Shown here one piece after another: positions 1 through 5,067 of a DNA stretch of 6,133 nt. Location of the stretch: positions 1 to 6,133 of the forward strand of contig CAZRIE010000170.1 of the NCBI GenBank assembly GCA_964600075.1. The letters are read 5' to 3'. Made by a program: the position numbers and the translations under genes. This DNA is from CAZRIE01 sp964600075 (GTDB taxonomy: Bacteria > Bacteroidota > Bacteroidia > Flavobacteriales > Flavobacteriaceae). The notes below the pieces were generated by a model. It did no database searches. It was not told the origin of the DNA and worked only from the letters and a program-made list of their open reading frames with translations. Within the stretch, counting starts at the first letter, position 1; every line of letters begins with the position of its first letter.

Positions 1-99
1 TATCCTTTTTTAGATGAACAGTGTTTGTGTGAGTTAAAATTAACAAGTAATAACGATCTGCTTATCCTATTTATAGAGGCCGTGGAAAGGCAGTTATAA
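1..99 (+). CDS. C-terminal end of an unidentified protein (5' end outside window)
   Basis: The first frame is open from the first base to a TAA at 97-99, giving 32 residues that end in FIEAVERQL. The other two + frames hit stops within the first 15 bases. The tail is acidic and leucine-rich and would fit a C-terminal helix. It precedes a glycosyltransferase in the same direction, so it may be another polysaccharide enzyme, but no motif survives to identify it. The frame is too short to prove coding; the call rests on its being the only open frame at the window edge and on its orientation. Confidence 0.5.
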   Translation, partial: YPFLDEQCLCELKLTSNNDLLILFIEAVERQL

Positions 100-125
100 C
101 TCGCAGATCGTAAACTTTCAGAATC

Positions 126-168
126 CGATAGAGGTTTCGGGCAAAACTATCGTTCGTAAACCTATATC
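126..168 (+). other. Alternative hairpins in the gap before the glycosyltransferase
   Basis: CGATAG at 126-131 is the exact reverse complement of CTATCG at 147-152, with a short TTT/AAA pairing possible inside the loop. A competing fold pairs GATA (127-130) plus AGGTTT (132-137) with AAACCT (158-163) plus TATC (165-168), leaving one mismatch. The two folds share bases and exclude each other. The structure lies 27 bases after the upstream stop. No T-run follows directly, so it is not a classical intrinsic terminator. The rest of the gap (100-268) is AT-rich with no convincing Bacteroidota promoter (TTG, about 19 nt, TAnnTTTG). Chance folding is possible. Confidence 0.25.
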
Positions 169-268
169 ACCTTAAAAAAACGTACTTAAACGAAATATTT
201 ATCCTACATTCAATTATTTTGATTTGTTTTGCAGTTGTTTTGTTTATAAATCTAATCCGACGAATACC

Positions 269-1063
269 ATGCTGACATTTATAGTACCTGTAAAGAGTGA
301 AAAGTTAGCCTCCGATTGGTCTGCTTTTTGTAAACTCTTTGAACGTTCGCTAAAGTCGATCTGCAACCAAAAAAACGATGATTTTAAGGTTGTGGTCGTG
401 TGCCATGAACTACCAAGGATAGCTTTTGAATCAGATAAGGTGACATATATTCAAGTAGACTTTGCTCCTCCTCAACTGGTGGAGAACGATTGGGACAAGA
501 ACAGAGCGTTAAAGGAAGGGGATAAGGCAAAAAAAATACAGGAAGGCATGGCCCATGCCAAACAATCCCATCCCGATTATGTTATGGTGGTCGACTCCGA
601 CGACTGTGTCAGCAACCGAATTGTTTCATTTGTAGCCGAGCAGGACCAAAACTCACCTGGCTGGTATGTTAAAATGGGATACTATTATAAGGAAGGTGCC
701 AAATACATATTCTTGAACAAACATACGTTTAATAATCTCTGCGGTTCCTGCATCATTATCAGGCCTGATCTCTTTCACCATCTCTTTAGGACCGAGCCAT
801 GGCTATATTATTTCCACGAACGGACCGAACTGCCCGATGAATCAAAAACCAAATTAAGGCCACTACCTTTTGCCGCCGCACTTTACAGCATGGCCAACGG
901 TGAGAACCATTTTATGTCGGTGCACCATGCAAAAAAACTGATTAAAAAACCTAAATTGATTGGAGAGAAATTTTTCAGGACCTTCTATAAAAAACTTGCC
1001 AAATACCGTATCCGCTTTATGACAAAGAGCTTTAGAAAAAGCTTTAATTTTTATAACGTTTAG
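269..1063 (+). CDS. GT-A fold (family 2-like) glycosyltransferase
   Basis: This 264-residue protein probably transfers a sugar from a nucleotide-sugar donor while a repeat unit is built at the cytoplasmic face. The N-terminus MLTFIVPVKS is the first strand of a GT-A domain, the usual opening of family 2-like enzymes. The hydrophobic strand YVMVVDSDD (residues 104-112) ends in a DxD-type metal and nucleotide-sugar binding motif. A second strand with CGSCIIIRPD (158-167) fits the acceptor half of the fold. The tail from about 220 is rich in Lys, Arg and Phe and could touch the membrane; no transmembrane span is evident. I chose the ATG at 269 because it begins exactly at the first strand. A TTG at 224 would add 15 residues of low-complexity leader. 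Donor, acceptor and linkage cannot be read from sequence. The precursor genes downstream make a uronic acid donor conceivable, which is inference only. Confidence 0.75.
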   Translation: MLTFIVPVKSEKLASDWSAFCKLFERSLKSICNQKNDDFKVVVVCHELPRIAFESDKVTYIQVDFAPPQLVENDWDKNRALKEGDKAKKIQEGMAHAKQSHPDYVMVVDSDDCVSNRIVSFVAEQDQNSPGWYVKMGYYYKEGAKYIFLNKHTFNNLCGSCIIIRPDLFHHLFRTEPWLYYFHERTELPDESKTKLRPLPFAAALYSMANGENHFMSVHHAKKLIKKPKLIGEKFFRTFYKKLAKYRIRFMTKSFRKSFNFYNV

Positions 1064-1106
1064 ACCATAGCATTTTTGTGATTAATTTATTAATTTGAGT
1101 TTGACT

Positions 1107-1331
1107 ATGGCCTCCACGGACTGCGGGTTATTTACCAAAGGTTCGATATTTTATTCCAACAAAGGCCAGATTTTGGGTCTATTCAATAGATTTTTTAAGG
1201 CCAACCAAAACTTATACATTTTATCCGTTTCAAAAAATTATATGCTTGTCGCATTCGCGAAGGGTCTGTCTAAAAATAACCTGCCTATTTCTAGACAGAT
1301 TCTAAATAAAATCCCGAACAAACCGTTTTAA
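1107..1331 (+). CDS. Doubtful small hypothetical protein (74 aa)
   Basis: An open frame runs from the ATG at 1107 to the TAA at 1329-1331, or from a TTG at 1095 for four more residues. The product is basic, rich in Asn, Lys and Phe, with no domain, signal peptide or clear membrane span that I recognise. It fills most of the 332-base gap between the glycosyltransferase and ugd. Its 3' third contains a strong inverted repeat (1261-1303), which is unusual for a coding stretch. It may be a short real gene, a decayed remnant of a polysaccharide gene, or a chance frame in non-coding DNA. Codons at the start are more GC-rich at the third position than those in the middle, so even the coding signal is mixed. 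I see no better frame on the other strand. Confidence 0.25.
   Translation: MASTDCGLFTKGSIFYSNKGQILGLFNRFFKANQNLYILSVSKNYMLVAFAKGLSKNNLPISRQILNKIPNKPF
1261..1303 (+). repeat. Long inverted repeat / RNA hairpin
   Basis: TCTGTCTA (1265-1272) is matched perfectly by TAGACAGA (1292-1299). In RNA the stem extends outward through two G-U pairs to AG (1261-1262) with CT (1302-1303), giving 12 pairs. After one A/C mismatch, AAATA (1274-1278) pairs with TATTT (1286-1290) around a 7-base loop. An A/T-rich stretch follows but there is no clean T-run, so it is a weak terminator candidate at best. It lies inside the doubtful small frame, 93 bases before the ugd start, so a leader or attenuation role is conceivable but unproven. 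Confidence 0.4.
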
Positions 1332-1333
1332 CG

Positions 1334-1367
1334 CAATTATATTATAATTGTTGAGTTATTTAACAAT
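1334..1367. promoter_or_regulatory. Overlapping palindromes upstream of ugd
   Basis: CAATTATA (1334-1341) and TATAATTG (1343-1350) form a perfect 8-bp-arm palindrome around one base. A second dyad, ATTGTT (1347-1352) with AACAAT (1362-1367), overlaps it by four bases. Both end 29-62 bases before the ATG at 1396, where an operator or promoter would sit. AATATTTG (1365-1372) matches the Bacteroidota -7 box TAnnTTTG at all but the first base, but no TTG lies at the proper spacing. The DNA is almost pure A/T, so chance dyads are common. Confidence 0.25.
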
Positions 1368-1395
1368 ATTTGTAATCCCATAAAATTGTAAAAAA

Positions 1396-2793
1396 ATGAA
1401 AAAAATTAATAAAATCTGTTGTATCGGTGCCGGTTACGTCGGTGGGCCTACCATGTCGGTAATCGCAAACCAGTGCCCTGAAATACAGGTTACCGTAGTC
1501 GATATCAATCAAGAACGTATTGACCGTTGGAACGATAAAGATTTGGACAAGCTGCCGATTTACGAACCCGGTCTAAAGGAAATTGTAGGCGCCAACCGCG
1601 GCAAAAATCTGTTTTTTTCGACTGAAGTGGACAAAGCCATCGATGAGGCGGAAATCATTTTTATTTCGGTCAACACGCCTACCAAGACCTATGGAAAAGG
1701 CAAGGGCCAGGCAGCCGACCTTAAGTTTATAGAGCTTTGTGCCCGAAATATCGCCAAGGTAGCCACAACGGATAAAATTGTAGTAGAAAAATCAACACTG
1801 CCTGTGCGAACGGCCAGTGCCATCAAAAGTATTCTCGAAAATACGGGCAACAAGGTGAATTTTGAAATTTTGTCCAATCCCGAATTTTTGGCCGAAGGTA
1901 CCGCCATTGATGACCTTTTGAACGCCGACAGGGTGCTTATCGGTGGCGATGACACCCCGTCAGGACAAGAGGCCAAGGAAACCTTGAGCGCTATTTATGC
2001 ACACTGGCTTCCGAAAGAACGCATTCTGCAGACCAATGTTTGGTCTTCTGAACTGTCCAAATTGGTCGCCAACGCCTTTTTGGCGCAGCGGGTGTCCTCG
2101 ATCAACGCGATTTCCGCACTTTGTGAAAGGACGGATGCGAACGTAGCGGAAGTCTCCCGCGCCATCGGTACCGATAGCCGTATCGGACCCAAATTCTTAA
2201 ATGCCTCTGTAGGGTTTGGCGGGTCGTGCTTTCAAAAGGATATCCTCAACTTGGTCTATATCTCTCGCAGTTTCGGACTTCAGGAAGTGGCGGATTATTG
2301 GGAGCAGGTCATTATCATGAACGACTACCAGAAAAAACGTTTTGCGAACCATATCATTTCTACCTTGTACAATACGGTTTCGGGCAAGAAAATCGCCTTC
2401 TACGGATGGGCCTTTAAAAAAGATACCAACGATACCCGTGAATCAGCGGCCATTTATGTGGCGGACGCCCTATTGGAAGAACGAGCTGAAATCACGGTCT
2501 ACGATCCCAAAGTTTCAGAAGAACGTATCTATGCCGACCTCGATTATTTGGAAACCCGATCGCCCGATGAGAACCGTCGCCTTTTAACAGTGGTCAAAGA
2601 CCCTATGCAAGCCGCGGAAGAGGCCCACGCCGTAGCCCTCTTGACCGAATGGGACGAATTCAAGGAATACGATTGGGATGCCATTTACCATAAAATGCTA
2701 AAACCTGCCTTTTTATTCGATGGTAGGCGAATGCTTTCCAAAGAAACGATGGAAGGTAAAGGGTTTCAGTATTATAAAATCGGACAATCGTAG
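1396..2793 (+). CDS. ugd: UDP-glucose 6-dehydrogenase, long animal-like type
   Basis: This cytosolic enzyme oxidises UDP-glucose to UDP-glucuronate with two NAD+. The 465-residue protein opens with KICCIGAGYVGGP, a Rossmann GxGxxG motif at residues 11-16. It carries SVNTPTKTYGKGKG (91-104), NPEFLAEGTA (161-170) with the catalytic-region glutamates, SSELSKLVANAF (217-228) with the conserved Lys222 and Asn226, and GFGGSCFQKD (273-282) with the nucleophile Cys278. The C-terminal UDP-binding domain has AFKKDTNDTRES (339-350), TEWDEF (417-422) and FDGRR (441-445). From memory, these blocks and their spacing follow vertebrate UGDH closely (human Cys276, offset of two); typical short bacterial Ugd proteins lack the CCIGAGYVGGP and VNTPTKTYG signatures. 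The vertebrate C-terminal tail is absent. The start is an ATG after an A-run, as usual in Bacteroidota. The UDP-glucuronate epimerase downstream would use its product. The family call is very secure. Confidence 0.97.
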   Translation: MKKINKICCIGAGYVGGPTMSVIANQCPEIQVTVVDINQERIDRWNDKDLDKLPIYEPGLKEIVGANRGKNLFFSTEVDKAIDEAEIIFISVNTPTKTYGKGKGQAADLKFIELCARNIAKVATTDKIVVEKSTLPVRTASAIKSILENTGNKVNFEILSNPEFLAEGTAIDDLLNADRVLIGGDDTPSGQEAKETLSAIYAHWLPKERILQTNVWSSELSKLVANAFLAQRVSSINAISALCERTDANVAEVSRAIGTDSRIGPKFLNASVGFGGSCFQKDILNLVYISRSFGLQEVADYWEQVIIMNDYQKKRFANHIISTLYNTVSGKKIAFYGWAFKKDTNDTRESAAIYVADALLEERAEITVYDPKVSEERIYADLDYLETRSPDENRRLLTVVKDPMQAAEEAHAVALLTEWDEFKEYDWDAIYHKMLKPAFLFDGRRMLSKETMEGKGFQYYKIGQS

Positions 2794-2819
2794 TTGTCAG
2801 ATGAAGGACTGCAAGATTG

Positions 2820-2910
2820 AAAAATTTAAGGTTAAATCCTGCCGTTGGCAGGTTCAAAGTTGTCTTGAACCTTGGTAAGCTACGAAGTAGCGATTGAAAC
2901 TTAAATTTTT
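2820..2910. repeat. Structured intergenic element: outer inverted repeat with three inner hairpins
   Basis: The gap 2794-2997 contains an 11-bp perfect inverted repeat, AAAAATTTAAG (2820-2830) and CTTAAATTTTT (2900-2910). It encloses CCTGCC-GTT-GGCAGG (2838-2852), AGGTTCAA/TTGAACCT (2850-2857 and 2865-2872, seven-base loop) and GCTAC-GAA-GTAGC (2879-2891). If the first hairpin forms, the second is shortened to TTCAA/TTGAA, so the whole could fold as a closed multi-arm cloverleaf. GCAAG occurs at 2811-2815 and again at 2911-2915, and GATTGAAA at 2815-2822 and 2892-2899. It is not a tRNA: length and conserved bases do not fit. It could be a dispersed MITE/REP-like repeat, a leader RNA for the epimerase operon, or an inefficient terminator for ugd, since the outer 3' arm ends in five Ts. 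Confidence 0.5.
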
Positions 2911-2974
2911 GCAAGTAACAAAATGCCATTGAACCAAATAAATATGTGAATTTTCTTTAGACTTAAATAAAAAA

Positions 2975-3001
2975 ATGCATCACTTAAATCTAACATTGTG
3001 A
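2975..3001 (+). CDS. Possible 8-codon leader peptide overlapping the epimerase start
   Basis: An ATG at 2975, preceded by a run of A as at the ugd start, opens an 8-codon frame (MHHLNLTL). Its TGA stop (2999-3001) overlaps the GTG start of the next gene (2998-3000) in a GTGA arrangement. This geometry is known from translational coupling by terminating ribosomes. It may be accidental, since such short frames are frequent in AT-rich DNA. No attenuator-type codon run is present. Confidence 0.2.
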   Translation: MHHLNLTL

Positions 3002-4020
3002 AAATACTTGTAACCGGTGCCGCTGGCTTTATCGGATTCCATTTATGTGAAGCCCTCTTAAACAGAGGTTTCGAAGTACTCGGGCTAGATAATGTAAACG
3101 ATTATTATAGCGTCGACCTGAAATTCGACCGGTTAATGCAATTAGGGATTTCGAGGAAAAATGCGGAAGTTTTCAACTCAAACTGTGTAGGGACCTTACA
3201 TAACGATAAATTTACTTTTGTACGGATGAATCTTGAAGATCGAAAAGCTCTGCCCCGGCTATTCGAACAGGAGAATATCGAGGTAGTATGCAATCTAGCC
3301 GCGCAGGCCGGGGTCCGGTATAGTATGGCAAATCCTGAAACCTATATTGACAGTAATATTGTAGGCTTTTTGAACCTATTGGAATGTTGCCGTAATTACG
3401 AGGTCAAACATCTAGTCTATGCCAGTAGTTCAAGTGTTTATGGCCTGAACGAGAAAATTCCGTTTTCGACCGAAGACAATGTTGACCAGCCTATCAGCTT
3501 GTATGCAGCCAGTAAGAAAAGTAACGAACTTATGGCGCATACCTACAGTCATCTTTTCGGAATTCCCACAACGGGACTCCGTTTTTTTACCGTTTATGGT
3601 CCGTGGGGCCGGCCCGATATGGCCATTTTTCTTTTTACGGACGCCATTATGAATAACCGCCCTATCAAGGTGTTCAACCATGGGAAGATGGAAAGGGACT
3701 TCACCTATGTCAGCGATATCGTTGAAGGCGTCGTACGAGTTCTGATCAAATCGCCAAAGGATAGAAAAAACCGGTACGAGATTTATAATATCGGCAACAA
3801 TAATGCCGTTAAGCTTTCCGGTTTTATCGAGGCCATCGAACAGCACGTCGGTAGAAAGGCGGAAAAAGAAATGCTACCCATGCAGCCCGGCGACGTAGAG
3901 CGTACCTGGGCCGATGTTGGCAATCTTATCGCGGATTATGATTACCGGCCGGATACGTCGGTGAATGATGGAGTTCGGGAGTTTGTGGAATGGTATAAGG
4001 ACTATTATAAAAAAAATTGA
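2998..4020 (+). CDS. UDP-glucuronate 4-epimerase (extended SDR family)
   Basis: It interconverts UDP-glucuronate and UDP-galacturonate through a 4-keto intermediate with bound NAD. The 340-residue protein begins MKILVTGAAGFIG, with GxxGxxG at residues 7-13. The segment GLDNVNDYYSVDLKFDRL (29-46) is typical of UDP-GlcA epimerases rather than GalE. AAQAGVRYSM (101-110), ASSSSVYG (142-149) and the catalytic YAASK (Tyr169, Lys173) follow. FFTVYGPWGRPDMA (196-209) and GKMERDFTYVSDIVEGV (229-245) are further family marks. The length is about normal. GTG at 2998 is the best start because the Rossmann strand begins at once and there is no in-frame ATG just upstream; the nearby ATG at 2975 is in another frame. 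It sits 204 bases after ugd, whose product is its substrate, and 39 bases before the next epimerase. The C-4 uronate call is strong; no product data can be seen. Confidence 0.93.
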   Translation: MKILVTGAAGFIGFHLCEALLNRGFEVLGLDNVNDYYSVDLKFDRLMQLGISRKNAEVFNSNCVGTLHNDKFTFVRMNLEDRKALPRLFEQENIEVVCNLAAQAGVRYSMANPETYIDSNIVGFLNLLECCRNYEVKHLVYASSSSVYGLNEKIPFSTEDNVDQPISLYAASKKSNELMAHTYSHLFGIPTTGLRFFTVYGPWGRPDMAIFLFTDAIMNNRPIKVFNHGKMERDFTYVSDIVEGVVRVLIKSPKDRKNRYEIYNIGNNNAVKLSGFIEAIEQHVGRKAEKEMLPMQPGDVERTWADVGNLIADYDYRPDTSVNDGVREFVEWYKDYYKKN

Positions 4021-4059
4021 ACTATTGTTAATTCTAAGCTTTATATTGCACTTGACACT

Positions 4060-5058
4060 TTGAAATTTTCTCCAGACCATACCATACTCGTAACCGGTGG
4101 TGCCGGCTTTATAGGCTCGAACCTCTGCCAATGGTTATTACAAAACGATAATAAGGTACGATGCCTTGACAATTTCGCCACCGGAAAAAAGGAAAATATA
4201 TACCCCTTTCTTGACCACGATAATTTTACTTTTACTAAAGGCGACATTCGAGACCTCGATAGTTGTAAAAAAGCCTGTGAAGGTGTTGATTATGTATTGC
4301 ATCAAGCAGCTCTAGGTTCCGTGCCCCGTTCCATCAACGACCCGATTACCAGTAACGACGTCAATGTTTCAGGTTTTTTGAATATGTTGGTCGCCGCGCG
4401 CGATGCCAGGGTCAAGCGCTTTGTCTATGCAGCAAGTTCTTCAACTTACGGCGATTCAAAGAAAATGCCCAAGGTCGAGGAGGTTATCGGAAAACCACTT
4501 TCCCCCTACGCCATTACCAAATATGTAAATGAACTGTATGCGAACGTCTTTGCCAAGACCTATGGACTGGAAACCATAGGCCTACGCTATTTCAATGTAT
4601 TCGGAAGGCATCAAGATCCCAATGGGGCCTACGCCGCCGTGATTCCCAAATTTGTGATACAATTGGTCAACCACGAATCACCTACCATCAACGGAGACGG
4701 TAGTTTTTCCCGTGATTTTACGTATATAGATAACGTAATCGAGGCCAATATTCGTTCCCTAATGACTAAAAAGTCCGAAGCGGTCAATACCGTATACAAT
4801 GTGGCCTATGGAGAGCGAACGACCTTGAACGAACTGATTTCACTATTGACCGAGTACCTTTCGGAATTCGATTCCCAAATAAAAGATATAAAACCAACTT
4901 ATGGCCCTGAACGGGCCGGAGACGTACCCCACTCGTTGGCATCTATAGAAAAGGCACGCGAGCTTTTGGACTACAATCCGGAATATGATATCAATAAAGG
5001 ATTAAAAGAGGCAGTAGCCTGGTACTGGAACAACTTGGACCGTACCCCTAACTCCTAA
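4060..5058 (+). CDS. tviC: WbpP/TviC-type UDP-N-acetylhexosamine(uronate) 4-epimerase
   Basis: It epimerises C-4 of an N-acetylated UDP sugar: UDP-GlcNAc to UDP-GalNAc as WbpP does, or UDP-GlcNAcA to UDP-GalNAcA as TviC does. The 332-residue extended SDR has VTGGAGFIGSNL (11-22) with GxxGxxG at 13-19, and CLDNFATGKKENI (35-47), a hallmark of this branch. HQAALGSVPRSINDP (81-95), AASSSTYGD (124-132), catalytic Tyr150 and Lys154 in YAITK, RYFNVFGRHQDPNGAYAAVIP (from 176) and DGSFSRDFTYIDNV (213-226) follow. TTG at 4060 is the likely start: no ATG lies in frame between the preceding stop and the Rossmann strand. It shares the frame of the preceding epimerase, 39 bases away, but the two differ in sequence signatures, so recent duplication is unlikely. 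The adjacent TviB-like dehydrogenase, 9 bases on, makes the pair recognisable. Substrate preference between the acetylated forms is not resolved by sequence. Confidence 0.92.
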   Translation: MKFSPDHTILVTGGAGFIGSNLCQWLLQNDNKVRCLDNFATGKKENIYPFLDHDNFTFTKGDIRDLDSCKKACEGVDYVLHQAALGSVPRSINDPITSNDVNVSGFLNMLVAARDARVKRFVYAASSSTYGDSKKMPKVEEVIGKPLSPYAITKYVNELYANVFAKTYGLETIGLRYFNVFGRHQDPNGAYAAVIPKFVIQLVNHESPTINGDGSFSRDFTYIDNVIEANIRSLMTKKSEAVNTVYNVAYGERTTLNELISLLTEYLSEFDSQIKDIKPTYGPERAGDVPHSLASIEKARELLDYNPEYDINKGLKEAVAWYWNNLDRTPNS

Positions 5059-5067
5059 CTTAAAAAT

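Noticed and set aside
545..559. Perfect GGCATGG-C-CCATGCC palindrome
   Set aside because: It lies within the glycosyltransferase codons for Gly-Met-Ala-His-Ala and has no partner elements; it is explained by coding sequence.
2820..2910. tRNA or tmRNA gene suggested by the cloverleaf outline
   Set aside because: No anticodon arm of normal size, no conserved D-loop or T-loop bases and an 11-bp A/T outer stem; shape alone is not evidence.
2660..2929. Open frame on the minus strand spanning the end of ugd and the following gap
   Set aside because: It overlaps the conserved C-terminus of ugd and runs through the inverted-repeat element; no recognisable domain, so treated as a shadow.
2939..2946. 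TAAATATG as a -7 promoter box for the epimerase genes
   Set aside because: One mismatch to TAnnTTTG and no TTG element at about 19 bases upstream; too weak in AT-rich DNA.
3430..3846. 138-codon open frame on the minus strand
   Set aside because: It lies entirely inside the well-supported UDP-glucuronate epimerase and shows no family motifs.
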